The notes under the pieces are model-generated. The model was not told the DNA's origin and made no database searches. It was given only the letters and a program-made list of their open reading frames with translations. Below, piece after piece: positions 18,733 through 30,420 of a stretch of DNA of 64,000 nucleotides. Within the stretch, counting starts at the first letter, position 1. Each line of letters opens with the position of its first letter. A program made the translations under genes and the position numbers. The DNA comes from Caulobacteraceae bacterium (GTDB lineage: Bacteria; Pseudomonadota; Alphaproteobacteria; Caulobacterales; Caulobacteraceae), in contig JANWHQ010000091.1 in assembly GCA_025450315.1 (NCBI GenBank), forward strand, positions 1 to 64,000. Direction: 5' to 3'.

Positions 18733-19874
18733 ATGTGGGCTCCGGCCAGGGCGGGGAACTCGGCCGGCGGGGCCGGCGCCGCGCCGGCGGCGTCCTCCGG
18801 CGCGCCATAGTGGCGCCCGAAGCGGTTGGCCAGGAAGGCGTCCAGGCCGATCTCCTCCTGGCGCACGAAGCCGCGCCGGGGCAGGGTGGCGGACATCAAG
18901 AGGTCCAGCGCCGCGCAGATGCCGGCGGCGGTGGTGATCTGGATGGCGCTGCGCATCACCCCGCCCACGGGCCGGCCGTAGATCTTGTTGGCGTAGGTCT
19001 CCTGCACCAGCCGCCCGCCCTGCACGCCCGAGACGGTGACGAACACGATCACCACGTCCTGCAGCGTCGCCGGCACGGCGTTCTCCAGGATGTCCTTCAG
19101 AACCTCGCGCCGGTCCCTGAGACGCAGGTCGTTGAGCAGCGCCTTCATGATGTGGGCGTGGCCGGGATAGCGGATGGTCTTGTAGTTGAGGTTGCGCGCC
19201 TTGCCGCGGAGGCTCTCGCACAGGGTCCCCAGGCCGCCCGAGGTGTTGAAGGCCTCGTAGGTGACGCCGTCCAGGGAGAATTCCTCGAGTTCTTCCAAGG
19301 GCGCGGTTTCGTGCGGCTGGCCGTCCACCAGCGCCTCGCAAGGCTCGCAGTATTCGTTGATCAGCCCGTCGGTCGACCAGGTCAGGTTGTAGTTCAGGGC
19401 GTTGGACGGGTATTTCGGCAGGGCGCCCACCCGCATGCGGACGTCGTGCAGCGCCTCGAAGCGCCGGCACAGGTCGGCGGCCGCGATGGTGATGAAACCG
19501 GGCGCCAGGCCGCACTGGGGGATGAAGGCGCAGGGCGCGCCCTCGGCCAGGGCCTTCACCTTGCGGGTGGAGGCGACGTCCTCGGTCAGATCCAGGTAGT
19601 GGGCGTCGGCGCGCCGGGCGGCCTCGGCGATGCGGACCGTCAGGTGATAGGGCGCCGCGCTCAGCACTGCGGCCTTGCCGGCCAACAGGCGGTCCAGGGC
19701 GCCGGGGTCGCCGACATCCAGCTCGGTGGTCTCCACCGGCAGCGTCGCGCGGATCTGGCGCAGCGTCTCGGCCGAGCGGTCGGCCACCGCCACGCGGTAG
19801 TCGCCCGTGCGCACCAGGAGGTCGGCGATCATCGAGCCGATCTTGCCCGAGCCGATCACGGCGATGTCGTGCAT
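18729..19874 (-). CDS. Saccharopine dehydrogenase family protein
   Basis: AVIGSGKIGSMIADLLVRTGDYRVAVADRS; CGLAPGFITIAAADL; YPGHAHIMKALLNDLRL; 4-nt overlap with downstream ALDH. Confidence 0.9.
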   Translation of the reverse strand: MHDIAVIGSGKIGSMIADLLVRTGDYRVAVADRSAETLRQIRATLPVETTELDVGDPGALDRLLAGKAAVLSAAPYHLTVRIAEAARRADAHYLDLTEDVASTRKVKALAEGAPCAFIPQCGLAPGFITIAAADLCRRFEALHDVRMRVGALPKYPSNALNYNLTWSTDGLINEYCEPCEALVDGQPHETAPLEELEEFSLDGVTYEAFNTSGGLGTLCESLRGKARNLNYKTIRYPGHAHIMKALLNDLRLRDRREVLKDILENAVPATLQDVVIVFVTVSGVQGGRLVQETYANKIYGRPVGGVMRSAIQITTAAGICAALDLLMSATLPRRGFVRQEEIGLDAFLANRFGRHYGAPEDAAGAAPAPPAEFPALAGAHI

Positions 19875-19986
19875 GGCGGATCTCCTGGCGATTCTGCTAA
19901 GGCTCGCGCCGAGTGAGGTCGGATTCCAGCTTCAGGCCGCCGAATCGGACCACAGGTTTCGGCGGATTAAATGATAGGATCGGCAA

Positions 19987-20408
19987 ATGGACGAGACCGA
20001 CCGGCAACTGCTGTCGCGCCTGCGGGAGAACGCCCGTGAATCCACCGCCGCGCTCGGCCGCGCCCTCGGCCTCTCGCGCACCACGGTGCAGAGCCGCATC
20101 GGCCGGCTGGAACGGTCGGGCGTGATCTCGGGCTATACGGTGAGGGTCGCGGAGGCGCACGAGCAGGGGTTGATCCGGGCGCTGGTGATGATCACCGTGC
20201 GGCCGCGCGCAGCGGCGGGCGTGGAAGCGGCGTTGCGCCGGATGCCCGACGTGCGGGCCCTGCACTCGGTGGCCGGCCCCTTCGACATGATCGCCGAAGC
20301 CGCCACGGCCTCGATCGGCGACATGGACGCCCTGATCGACCACATCGGCGACCTGGAAGGAGTGGAGCGGACCACCTCCTCGGTGATCCTGTCCTCGAAA
20401 TTCGAGCG

Positions 20409-20412
<4 letters not shown>
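19987..20412 (+). CDS. Lrp/AsnC family transcriptional regulator
   Basis: MDETDRQLLSRLRENARESTAALGRALGLSRTTVQSRIGRLERSGVI; RAM domain. Confidence 0.92.
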
Positions 20413-21058
<646 letters not shown>

Positions 21059-21059
<1 letters not shown>

Positions 21060-22042
21060 CAGAAGTCGTAGTTCTCAAGCTGCACCGGACCGTTCTCGAC
21101 CAGGCCCCGGATCGCCGAACGGAACATCTCGACTCTCACCTGTTCGATGGCGGCGCCCATGTGCGGGGTGGCCAGCATGTTGGGGTGGCGCAGCAAGCGG
21201 TCGTTCTGGGCCGGCTCGATGGCGAAGACGTCGAAGCAGGCGGCGGTCAGATGGCCCCCTTCCAAGCGCTCCAGGAGCACCTCCTCGTCGACGATGCCGC
21301 CGCGGCAGGTGTTGATGAAGACGGCGCCCTCGCGGATCTTCTCCAGGGCCTTCCTGTCATACATGCCGGTGGTCAGCCGCGACTTGGCCAGGTGCAGGGT
21401 CAGCACCTCCGAGCGCTCGAGCAGCTCGTCCATCTCGACCGCCTCGACCCCGTACTGGGCGTAGAAGTCCGAATAGTCGCGGATATCGCAGGCCAGGATC
21501 CGGCAGCCGAACGGCTGCAGCAGCCGCACCAGCGCCTTGCCGATATGGCCGCAGCCGTGGATGCCGACCGTGCGGCCCGACAGCAGCCGGCCCATGATCC
21601 AGCGCGGCCGCTTGCCCTCGCGCATGGCCAGGTTCAGCGCCGGCACGTGGCGCAGCCCCATGATGGCGAAGGCCACCGTCAGCTCGGCCACCGCCAGGGC
21701 GTTCACCCCGAAGGTGTAGCCGAACAGGATCCCGCGCCGCTTCACCGCCTTCAGGTCGACGGTGTCGTAGCCGGCCCCGAACTTGCCGACGATCTTCAAC
21801 TTGGGCAGGGCGTCGATCACCCGCTCCGACAACAGGTCCAGTCCGACGATGGCGGCGTCGCAGTCGGCCAGGAAGGCGATCATCTCGTCCTCGGTCAGGC
21901 CGCGCGGCAGGTCGTTGAACTTGGCGTTGGGATAGAGCTCGAGCAACTCGCGCTTGCCGGCCTCCGGCACCCCGCCGGCGATCACCGGCACGCCCAGGCG
22001 CTGGATCTGAGGGTTCACGGGCATGGGGTTTTGATCGGTCAC
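21059..22042 (-). CDS. D-isomer-specific 2-hydroxyacid dehydrogenase
   Basis: KFGAGYDTVDL, TVGIHGCGHIGKALVRLLQPFG, VFINTCRGGIVDEEVL. Confidence 0.9.
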
Positions 22043-22068
22043 CGCGGGGCCTCTCCCGTTCTCTCGAA

Positions 22069-22173
22069 TTGTCATCCCGGGCGGCCGAAAGGGCGATCCG
22101 GGATCGCAGCAAGCGCTGGCGCCCAATCCGGTCCCGGCTCTACGCCGCTACGCGGCTGCGGCCGGGATGACAA
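22069..22173. repeat. REP-like intergenic inverted-repeat element, copy 1
   Basis: TTGTCATCCCGG ... CCGGGATGACAA termini, 105 bp. Confidence 0.7.
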
Positions 22174-22194
22174 GGGCGGGGAGGTGCGAACACC

Positions 22195-23472
22195 TCAGTG
22201 CCCGTACCGGTCGATCGGCAGGCCCCAGTGCGACTTGGCCCGCGCGGCGTCCAGCCAGGGCTGGGAGGAGGGGTGGATCCGGTACATCTGCACGTCGCGC
22301 AGGTAGCGCTGCATCCTCTGACCGCGGTTGGCCGCGCGCACCGGCGAGGTGCGGAACAGCAGCTCGATCGCCTCGCAACACATGTTCACGGCGTAGCGGG
22401 CCATGTCCCAGACCTTGATGGTGTCGGCCACGCTGATCGGCGTCCCGTCGCGAACCGCCCGCTCGCATTGGTCCGTGCACATCTGGGCGACCTGCAGGGT
22501 CAGGGCCTCGGCGCTGTCGGTCAGGGTCAGGGCGCGGCCGAAGGGGACCTGGGCGTCGATGTCGTTGGTGCGCTGAACGTTGACCTTGCGGTAGGCCAGG
22601 GTGTTCCTCGCCACCTCTTCGTACTCGTCGAGCGCCGCCCGCGCCGCGCCGACATAGATGCCCCCGAAGGTGACGTGGAAGAAGCCGCCTACCACGCCCA
22701 GGTACATCGGGTTGCCGTGCAGCCGGGCCCCGATCCCGTCGCCCGGCCCGAAGCCCTCGGAGGTCACCAGGATGTCCTCGCGGAACAGCATGCGGTCGGG
22801 GACGAAGACGTCCTTCAGCTCCACGGTGTTGGAGCCCGAGGCCTCCATGCCGAGCGTGGTCCCTGCGCCCCAGTCGGGCAGCACATTCACCGTGTCTTTC
22901 GGGGTGATGAAGTTGACCAGCCGGGCGGGCTCGCCGTCCTGCGCGGCGACGCGGCCGCCGCCGATGAAATGGGTCGCATAGGGGATGCCGGAGGAATAGG
23001 ACCAGCGGCCCGAGACCCGGTAGCCGCCCTCCACCCGCTTCCAGTCGCCGCCCGGCGGGGCCCGGTGAGGCGAGCGGAAGTCGCCCTCGGGGCCGAAGAT
23101 CTCCGCCTGCACCTCTTCGGGGAAGTGCGATCCGATCACCAGCGGGTGCGACGAGGCCAGGGTGAAGCACCAGGCGGCGCCCGGGTGGCCGCGGCCGATC
23201 TCCATCACCACGCGCAGGAAGTCGGCGAAGCTGGTCTCGTAGCCGCCGAACATCCTGGGCTGCAGCATCCGGTAGAAGCCGGCCTTTCCGAACGCCTCGT
23301 GCACCGCCGGCACATAGTGGCCGAGCGCATCGGCCTCGTCCTGCTGGGCGCGCAGCATCGGGATCAGCGCGTGCGCCCGCTCGATCATCGTCTCGGCCGT
23401 CAGCCCGGGTTCGGGCTGGGCCAGGCGAATCCTGCGCTTGGCCGGAGCTTCTGCGAGCTCGACATTGGCCAT
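22195..23472 (-). CDS. Acyl-CoA dehydrogenase-fold flavoprotein (possible flavin-dependent monooxygenase)
   Basis: N-terminal ACAD-like helices, GGYETSFADFLRVVMEIGRGHPGAAWCFTLASSH, GRWSYSSGIPYATHFIGGG. Confidence 0.85.
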   Translation of the reverse strand: MANVELAEAPAKRRIRLAQPEPGLTAETMIERAHALIPMLRAQQDEADALGHYVPAVHEAFGKAGFYRMLQPRMFGGYETSFADFLRVVMEIGRGHPGAAWCFTLASSHPLVIGSHFPEEVQAEIFGPEGDFRSPHRAPPGGDWKRVEGGYRVSGRWSYSSGIPYATHFIGGGRVAAQDGEPARLVNFITPKDTVNVLPDWGAGTTLGMEASGSNTVELKDVFVPDRMLFREDILVTSEGFGPGDGIGARLHGNPMYLGVVGGFFHVTFGGIYVGAARAALDEYEEVARNTLAYRKVNVQRTNDIDAQVPFGRALTLTDSAEALTLQVAQMCTDQCERAVRDGTPISVADTIKVWDMARYAVNMCCEAIELLFRTSPVRAANRGQRMQRYLRDVQMYRIHPSSQPWLDAARAKSHWGLPIDRYGH

Positions 23473-23571
23473 GGGCCGCTCCTCCACTTGAACGCCACGG
23501 ACCTTAAGGATGCCAGGGCGCGCGCGCCAGCATAGGATATGATCGGACCGCGTCGCGGAGGATCGGGAACG

Positions 23572-23925
23572 ATGAGATTTCGCACGGCGGCATATGTCGC
23601 GCTCCTGACCCTGGCCGCGACCGGCGCCGCCCAGGCCCAGACCGCGCCCCTCAAGCTCGACCCGGCCCAGACGCCGGTGGCGGCCGCGCCGCTCGACATG
23701 TCCCGGCTGCGCAGCTCTTTCGACCTCACCCCGGACCAGGCCGAGGCCCTGAGGGCCGGGATCGCGCGCACCTCGGTTGACCATCGCTTCGTCGACAAGC
23801 TGACGGGCTCGGTGGGATTCCTCTGCGGCCTGCATGGCGGCGACTACGATGAGGCGTCCGCCATGCGAGGCGCCGATCCGGCAGGCAAGTTCCTGGGCGC
23901 CAAGCTCAGCCTGGCGTTCAGATAG
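23572..23925 (+). CDS. Hypothetical secreted protein (117 aa)
   Basis: Signal peptide MRFRTAAYVALLTLAATGAAQAQ. Confidence 0.6.
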   Translation: MRFRTAAYVALLTLAATGAAQAQTAPLKLDPAQTPVAAAPLDMSRLRSSFDLTPDQAEALRAGIARTSVDHRFVDKLTGSVGFLCGLHGGDYDEASAMRGADPAGKFLGAKLSLAFR

Positions 23926-24007
23926 GATGCCGAGCGTCCCCATCGATTGACCACCCGTCCCAACCGCTCTCCTATGGCGGCGAGCGAACGCCCCCGGGGG
24001 AAGGGTC

Positions 24008-25429
24008 ATGGACAACTCGGCCGTCGTGGATGCGCCGCCGACCGCAAGCGTGGCACCCTCGCGCGACCGGGCCTTCCTGGGGCACCCCTCGGGGTTCGGC
24101 TACCTCGCCTTCACCGAAGCCTGGGAGCGCTTCTCCTACTACGGAATGCAGGCGCTGCTGGTCCTCTACATGGTGGACCAGCTGCTGCGGCCCGGCCATT
24201 TCGAGCATGTGCTGGGCCTGGGCGGGCTCAGGGCGGCGCTGCAGGCGGTGTTCGGGCCGCTGTCGATCCAGGCGCTGTCGTCCCAGATCTTCGGGCTCTA
24301 CACCTCGCTGGTCTATGTGACGCCGATCCTGGGCGGGATCGCCGGCGACCGGTGGCTGGGCCGGCGCACGGCGGTGACCATCGGCGCCCTGACCATGGCG
24401 GCCGGCCACTTCATGATGGCCTTCGACGCCTCGTTCCTGCTGGCCCTGGCCGCCCTGATCCTCGGCGGCGGCCTGATCAAGGGTAACATCGCCGTCCAGC
24501 TCGGGGCCCTCTATGCGCCCGGCGACGTGCGCCGCGACCAGGCGTTCCAGATGTTCGTGCTGGCCATCAACTTCGGGGCCATCGCCTCGCCCCTGGTCTG
24601 CGGCACGCTGGGCGAGAAGCTGGGCTTCCACTACGGCTTCGCCGCCGCCGGCGTCGGCATGGTGATCGGGCTGGGCGTCTACCTGGCCGGCCGCAGCCAC
24701 CTGCCCGCCGAGCCGCCGCGGGGCAACGCCGCCATCGCCGCGGCGGGGCCTAAGACGCCGATCACCGCCCAGGAATGGCGCGCCGTCGTGGCCATCCTCT
24801 GCCTGATCCCGATCTTCGCGCTGGTGATGGTGCCCAACAACCAGGGCTTCAATGTCGGCGTGCTCTGGTGGCGCGACTTCATGGACCTGAACGTCTTCGG
24901 CTTCCGCATCCCGGTAACCTGGCTCCTGTCGGTGGAGAGCATCATCGCCGTGGTGGGCCTGGGGCTGGGCGTGGCGGTCTGGCGGTGGCTGGCGCAGAAG
25001 GGCGTGACGCCGCACGAGCTGACCAAGATCGCCATCGGCGCGGGAATCGCCATCGGCGAGCCCCTGATCAAGGCCGGCTTCACCTATGTGGCGGCCGGCG
25101 CCGGCTGGAAGATCCCGCTGCCGTTCCTGCTCGTCTGGGACACGGTCGGGACCGCCGCCTTCGTCTGCTACTATCCGACGGGCCTGGCGCTGGTGGCCCG
25201 CGCGGCGCCGCCCCGGCTGGCGGGCGCGCTCTATGGCGCCTTCCTGCTGTTCACCGTGGCCACCAACTACCTGGTCGGCTGGATCGGGTCCTATTACCAG
25301 CCGCTGGGACCGGTGGCGTTCTGGCTCCTGCACGCCTGCCTGCCCGCCGCGAGCCTCCTGGCCCTGCTCCTGGCCTACAAGCCCCTGAAGTCGGCGCTGG
25401 GCGACCCCGCGCGGGTGCTGCCGGCATAG
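24008..25429 (+). CDS. POT/PTR2 family oligopeptide:H+ symporter (MFS)
   Basis: FTEAWERFSYYGMQALLVLYM motif; approx. 12 TM segments. Confidence 0.93.
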   Translation: MDNSAVVDAPPTASVAPSRDRAFLGHPSGFGYLAFTEAWERFSYYGMQALLVLYMVDQLLRPGHFEHVLGLGGLRAALQAVFGPLSIQALSSQIFGLYTSLVYVTPILGGIAGDRWLGRRTAVTIGALTMAAGHFMMAFDASFLLALAALILGGGLIKGNIAVQLGALYAPGDVRRDQAFQMFVLAINFGAIASPLVCGTLGEKLGFHYGFAAAGVGMVIGLGVYLAGRSHLPAEPPRGNAAIAAAGPKTPITAQEWRAVVAILCLIPIFALVMVPNNQGFNVGVLWWRDFMDLNVFGFRIPVTWLLSVESIIAVVGLGLGVAVWRWLAQKGVTPHELTKIAIGAGIAIGEPLIKAGFTYVAAGAGWKIPLPFLLVWDTVGTAAFVCYYPTGLALVARAAPPRLAGALYGAFLLFTVATNYLVGWIGSYYQPLGPVAFWLLHACLPAASLLALLLAYKPLKSALGDPARVLPA

Positions 25430-25572
25430 GCCGGGGGCTCGTCAAGGACAAGAGTCCGGCCCGTATGCCGACGGTCCGAACTGCCGAGAAGGTCGGAGGC
25501 TGACCATCGCGGCCATGCAAGGGCCCTGCAGACGGCTGCGTGAACGCCGCCCGTTGGGTACAAGCTGCCCGA

Positions 25573-26121
25573 ATGCCTTTGCCTGCCCCGACGCTCAACA
25601 CCCCTCGGCTGCGACTGCGCCCCTTCGCGGAAACCGACACGGACGCCATCTTCGCGTTGCAAAGCTGCCCACGCGTGTTGCGCTACTGGGACTCGCCGCC
25701 CTGGAAGGAGCGCGCGCAAGCGGAGCGCTTCATCACGGTCTGCGGCCAGATGGACCGGGATGGCGTCGGCGCCCGGCTGGCGATCGAGCTCGCCGCCGAC
25801 GAGGTGTTCATCGGCTGGTGCAGTCTGTCCAAGTGGGTCCCCGACTATCGCAGCGCGAGGTTGGGCTACTGTCTCGATGATCTGTTCTGGGGCCGAGGAT
25901 TCGCCACCGAAGGTGCGGGCGCGTTGCTGCAGTGGGCCTTCGACACTCTGGATCTGAACCGTGTTCAAGCCGAGACCGACACGCGTAACACGGCGTCAAG
26001 CCGGGTCTTGGAGAAGCTCCGGTTTGTCCGCGAAGGCCGGCTGCGAGAGGACTGCGTCGTGGATGGCGAGGTGTCCGATTCCTGGGTCTATGGGCTTCTC
26101 AGGCGCGATTGGGAGCGGTGA
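25573..26121 (+). CDS. GNAT family N-acetyltransferase (RimJ/RimL type)
   Basis: TPRLRLRPFAETDTDAIF..., GRGFATEGAGALLQWAFDTLDLNRVQAETDTRNTASSRVLEKLRFVREG. Confidence 0.92.
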   Translation: MPLPAPTLNTPRLRLRPFAETDTDAIFALQSCPRVLRYWDSPPWKERAQAERFITVCGQMDRDGVGARLAIELAADEVFIGWCSLSKWVPDYRSARLGYCLDDLFWGRGFATEGAGALLQWAFDTLDLNRVQAETDTRNTASSRVLEKLRFVREGRLREDCVVDGEVSDSWVYGLLRRDWER

Positions 26122-26250
26122 ACTGAACCGCGGTTCCGGCATCTGCCCCTTGCGCCATCCAGCCCGCTCGCCACCCTGATCGCCAAGGGCCTGAGTCGGT
26201 CGTTGCGGTCATATCCGGCGGTCGCTCCTGGCGGCCCATGAACGCCGGGC

Positions 26251-27774
26251 CTAGGGCGCTGGCTCTTCCAGGTACCGCCGCCGCACGTGCCGCATGAAGG
26301 CGTCGGCCGAGAGCGGCTGGCCGGTCGCCTCGGTCACCAGCTGGTCGAATCCCACCAGGCTCGCGCGGGCGTGCACCCGGGATCGCGCCCAGGTGAAATA
26401 GGGGCCGAAGTCCCCGCGGGCGAGGGCGGGGCGGATGGCGGGATCCTCGGCGTTGGCGCGCTCGAACAGCTGGGCGGCCAGCAGCGCCCCCATGGCGTAG
26501 TTGGGGAAGTAGCCGATGTAGCCGGCGGCCCAGTGGATGTCCTGCAGGCAGCCCTTGGCCAGGCTGGGCGGGCGGCGTCCGAACATCTTTTCGAACATGT
26601 CGTCCCAGACGCCGGGCAGATCGGCCACCTTGAGGTCGCCCGACAGCAGCGCCTTCTCGATCCGGTAGCGCAGGATCACGTGCAGCGGATAGGAGAGCTC
26701 GTCGGCGTTCACCCGGATGAAGTCGTCGTCCAGCCGCCGGGTGGCGTTCAGCACGTTGCGCGCGGAATAGGGCTCGGGATCGCCGCCCAGCACCTCGGCC
26801 ATCAGGGGCGCCAGATGTTCCAGGAACTCGCGACTGCGGCCGGCCATCATCTCCAGCGACAGCGACTGGCTTTCGTGAACGCTCATGCCGCGGGCCATGC
26901 CGCCGGGCCGGAAGGCGAAGGCGCGCGGCAGGTTGGCCTCGTACATGGCGTGCCCGGCCTCGTGCAGGGTGGCCATGATCGAGAAGCGGACGTCGTCCTC
27001 GTCGTAGCGGGTGGTGAAGCGGACATCGCCCGGGCTGTGCGGCACCGAGAAGGGGTGGGGCGCGGCGTCGATACGGAACTGCTCCGGGTCGTGGCCGACG
27101 GCGATGGCCAGCCGGTGCGAGAGCTCGGTCTGGCGGGCGATGGGGGAGGGCGGGTAGGGGATGGGGTCCGGCCATCCGGCCTGGCGCTCCAGCACCTCGG
27201 CGATCAGCGGCGGCAGCGCCTGGGCCAGCTCGGCGAAGATCGGGTCGACCAGCCGTTCGCCGACCCCCGGGTCGTATTCGTCCATCAGGGCGCCGTAGGG
27301 GGACGTTCCCAGCGCCTCGGCCTTGGCGGCGGCGATCTCGCGCTGGACTTTCAGCAGCTCGTCGAAAGGAGCGGCGAAGCTCTTGAAATCGTTCTCGGGC
27401 TTCGCCCGCGTCCAGATCGCCTGCAGCTCCTGGCTCATCCGGGCCTTGGCCGCCTGCAGCGCCTTTGGGACGGCGGCGGCGTGCACCCAGGTGCGCCGCA
27501 TTTCCTTGAGGTCGGCCCGCTCGTCCGGCTCCAGCCGTGCGGCCAGCTCCTCGGCCTCGGAGAGCTCATCGTCCACGCCGTCGCCGCCGATCAGCTCGGC
27601 GGAAACCTCGGTCAGGGCCGCCATCTGCTCGCCCCGGGCCCAGGCGCCGCCGCGCGGCATGTTGGTCTGGGCGTCCCAGTTCAGCATCATCCTGGCCGCC
27701 GCGAGCTTGCCGGCGGTGGCGAAGCGATGGACGACGCGGGCGTAGGGATCGGGCTGGTCGGGGGGCTGGCTCAT
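26251..27774 (-). CDS. Carboxypeptidase M32
   Basis: LHEAGHAMYEANLP (HEXXH-like), SVHESQSLSLEMM. Confidence 0.93.
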   Translation of the reverse strand: MSQPPDQPDPYARVVHRFATAGKLAAARMMLNWDAQTNMPRGGAWARGEQMAALTEVSAELIGGDGVDDELSEAEELAARLEPDERADLKEMRRTWVHAAAVPKALQAAKARMSQELQAIWTRAKPENDFKSFAAPFDELLKVQREIAAAKAEALGTSPYGALMDEYDPGVGERLVDPIFAELAQALPPLIAEVLERQAGWPDPIPYPPSPIARQTELSHRLAIAVGHDPEQFRIDAAPHPFSVPHSPGDVRFTTRYDEDDVRFSIMATLHEAGHAMYEANLPRAFAFRPGGMARGMSVHESQSLSLEMMAGRSREFLEHLAPLMAEVLGGDPEPYSARNVLNATRRLDDDFIRVNADELSYPLHVILRYRIEKALLSGDLKVADLPGVWDDMFEKMFGRRPPSLAKGCLQDIHWAAGYIGYFPNYAMGALLAAQLFERANAEDPAIRPALARGDFGPYFTWARSRVHARASLVGFDQLVTEATGQPLSADAFMRHVRRRYLEEPAP

Positions 27775-27783
27775 GCGGTCAAG

Positions 27784-28377
27784 CTATCGCGCGGCCGGCC
27801 CTTCGAACACCACGCCCTTCTCGGTGACGATGTAGTCCATCGGGATGTCGTGCTGGTGGGGGTGGATGTCGTCCATCCGGCAGAAGTCGAAGCCGACGCC
27901 GATCTTCAGGGGCGAGGTGGCGAAGGTCGCGATGGTGCGGTCGTAGAAGCCGGCGCCGTAGCCCAGCCGGTAGCCGTTGCGGTCGAAGCCCACCAGCGGG
28001 ATCAGGAGGGCCGCGGGCTGCACCGGTTCGCCCGAGGCGGGGTGCAGGATGTTCCAGACCCCCGCTTCCATCTTGGTCTCAGGCGTCCAGGGCCGGAACT
28101 CCAGCGGGTGGTGTTTCTGGATCACGACGGGCAGGGCGACTTGGCCGCCGGCGGCGATCACCGCCTTCATCAGCGGGATGCAGTCGTACTCGCGACGGAA
28201 CGGCCAGTAGCAGCCGAGCGACGAGAAGCTCTCCGGCGGGAAACGGGCGGCCAGGCACTCGGTGATCGCCCGGCTGGCCGCCTTGTGGTCGTCCAGCGGC
28301 ATCGACATGCGCGCCTCGATCAGCCGTGCGCGCTCGGCCTTGCGCCAGGTGGTCAGATCGAACTCGGGTGCGCCCAT
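27784..28377 (-). CDS. 5-formyltetrahydrofolate cyclo-ligase
   Basis: LIPLVGFDRNGYRLGYGAGFYDRTIA signature. Confidence 0.92.
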   Translation of the reverse strand: MGAPEFDLTTWRKAERARLIEARMSMPLDDHKAASRAITECLAARFPPESFSSLGCYWPFRREYDCIPLMKAVIAAGGQVALPVVIQKHHPLEFRPWTPETKMEAGVWNILHPASGEPVQPAALLIPLVGFDRNGYRLGYGAGFYDRTIATFATSPLKIGVGFDFCRMDDIHPHQHDIPMDYIVTEKGVVFEGPAAR

Positions 28378-28395
28378 TCCACTGAACTCCTTGGG

Positions 28396-28518
28396 CTTCA
28401 GCCCCCTTCCCGGCCTTCGGCCGGACTTCCCCCAGAGAGGGACGATCCCGCGTCAGCGCCGGCCCATGATCCTCCCCCCGTTGGGGGAGGGGGACCGCCG
28501 ACGGCGGTGGAGGGGGCC
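28396..28518. repeat. Nested palindromic repeat element, intergenic copy
   Basis: Reverse complement aligns over approx. 110 nt with the element inside ribD (36297-36413). Confidence 0.75.
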
Positions 28519-28534
28519 TTCCGCCTGACCAAGC

Positions 28535-30223
28535 CTACGACAGGCCGATGATGCGGCCGTCGGGCTCGACGTACATGCCTTCCGCCGAGGGAACGCGCGG
28601 CAGGCCCGGCATGGTCATGATGTCCCCGCAGATGGCCACCACGAACTCCGCGCCGGCCGAGAGCCTGACTTCGCGCACCTGCAGCACGTGGCCCGTGGGC
28701 GCGCCCAGCAGCTCCGGATTGGTGGAGTTCGAATACTGGGTCTTGGCGATGCAGACCGGCAGGTTGCCGAAGCCCATCTTCTCCAGCTCGGCCAGGCGGT
28801 CGGTGACGGCCTTGGCCGGAGCCACCTCGCCGGCGTGATAGATCTCGGTGGCGATGGTCTCGATCTTCTTCAGCAGCGGCATGTCGTCGGGGTAGAGCGG
28901 CTTGAAGTCGGCCGTGCCCTTGTCGATGAGATCGACCACCGTGCGGGCCAGCTCCTCGGCGCCGGCGCTGCCCTGGCCCCAGTGCTTGCAGAGGACCGCC
29001 TGGGCGCCGAGCTTGGCGCAGCCGTCCATGATGGCCTGGACCTCCGCCTCGGTGTCGGCGGTGAAGTGGTTGATGGCGACCACCGGCGGCACGCCGAACT
29101 TCTTCACGTTCTCGATATGGCGGGCCAGGTTGGCCATGCCCTTGGTCACCGCCGCGACGTTCTCGGGGCCCAGCTCCTTCTTGGGGACGCCGCCGTGCAT
29201 CTTCAGCGCCCGCACGGTGGCCACGATCACCGCCGCGTCCGGCTTGAGGCCGGCCTTGCGGCACTTGATGTCGAAGAACTTCTCGGCGCCCAGGTCGGCG
29301 CCGAAGCCGGCCTCGGTCACCACATAGTCCGCGACGCCCAGGCCGAGCTTGGTGGCGATCACCGAGTTGCAGCCGTGGGCGATGTTGGCGAACGGGCCGC
29401 CGTGCACGAACACGGGGTTGTTCTCCAGCGTCTGGACCAGGTTGGGCTTCAACGCGTCCTTGAGCACCGCGACCATGGCGCCCGCCGCCTTCAGAGCCTT
29501 GGCGCGCACCGGCTGCCGGTCGCCGCGGGTGGAGGCCACGATGATGTTCTCGATGCGCCGCGTCAGGTCCTCCATCGAGGTCGACAGGCACAGGATGGCC
29601 ATGATCTCGGAGGCCACGGTGATGTCGAAGCCGTCCTCGCGCGGATAGCCGTTGGCCGCGCCGCCCAGGGAGTCGACGATCGAGCGCAGCGCCCGGTCGT
29701 TCATGTCCATGCAGCGCCGCCAGGTGATCCGGCGGGTGTCGATGTTGAGCTCGTTGCCCCAGTAGACGTGGTTGTCGAGCATCGCGGCCAGCAGGTTGTT
29801 GGCGATGCCGATGGCGTGGAAGTCGCCGGTGAAGTGCAGGTTCAGCTCGTCCATCGGGACGACCTGGGCGTAGCCGCCGCCGGCCGCGCCGCCCTTGACG
29901 CCGAAACAGGGGCCCAGGCTGGGTTCGCGCAGGCAGATGGCGGTCCGCTTGCCGATGCGGTTCAGCGCGTCGCCGAGGCCCACCGTCGTGGTGGTCTTGC
30001 CTTCGCCCGCCGGGGTCGGGTTGATCGCCGTGACCAGGATCAGCTTGCCCTGCTTGGGGTTGGCCAGCTTCTCCTTGACGAAGTCCATGGTGATCTTCGC
30101 CTTGTGGTGGCCGTAGGGCTCGACGTTCTGCGCCGGGATGTCCAGGCGGTCGGCGATCTGCTGGATCGGCTTCAGGGTCGCGGCCTGGGCGATCTCCCAA
30201 TCCGTCTTCGGCTTGTCGGTCAT
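28535..30223 (-). CDS. fhs: Formate--tetrahydrofolate ligase
   Basis: [53 protein letters not shown]. Confidence 0.97.
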   Translation of the reverse strand: MTDKPKTDWEIAQAATLKPIQQIADRLDIPAQNVEPYGHHKAKITMDFVKEKLANPKQGKLILVTAINPTPAGEGKTTTTVGLGDALNRIGKRTAICLREPSLGPCFGVKGGAAGGGYAQVVPMDELNLHFTGDFHAIGIANNLLAAMLDNHVYWGNELNIDTRRITWRRCMDMNDRALRSIVDSLGGAANGYPREDGFDITVASEIMAILCLSTSMEDLTRRIENIIVASTRGDRQPVRAKALKAAGAMVAVLKDALKPNLVQTLENNPVFVHGGPFANIAHGCNSVIATKLGLGVADYVVTEAGFGADLGAEKFFDIKCRKAGLKPDAAVIVATVRALKMHGGVPKKELGPENVAAVTKGMANLARHIENVKKFGVPPVVAINHFTADTEAEVQAIMDGCAKLGAQAVLCKHWGQGSAGAEELARTVVDLIDKGTADFKPLYPDDMPLLKKIETIATEIYHAGEVAPAKAVTDRLAELEKMGFGNLPVCIAKTQYSNSTNPELLGAPTGHVLQVREVRLSAGAEFVVAICGDIMTMPGLPRVPSAEGMYVEPDGRIIGLS

Positions 30224-30420
30224 ATTCAGTCAGCTTTCCGTTCGGTTCGGCGCACGAAGACCGGCCCTCGGCCTTCATTCAGCGGGAAAGGGAGGCGGGA
30301 GCGGAGTCCCGGACAGGCCGCGCGGCCCGCCGCAGGTGCTATGCCGAACTGCCGCCGCCCTGGTCAACCGTCTGCGCACACTGGTAAGCTGGCCGTGGGC
30401 CGTTCTGGGAGGATCACGAC

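Noticed and set aside
26287-28551. 754-aa plus-strand ORF over the M32 carboxypeptidase and cyclo-ligase genes
   Set aside because: Antisense to two well-supported genes; no recognisable domain.
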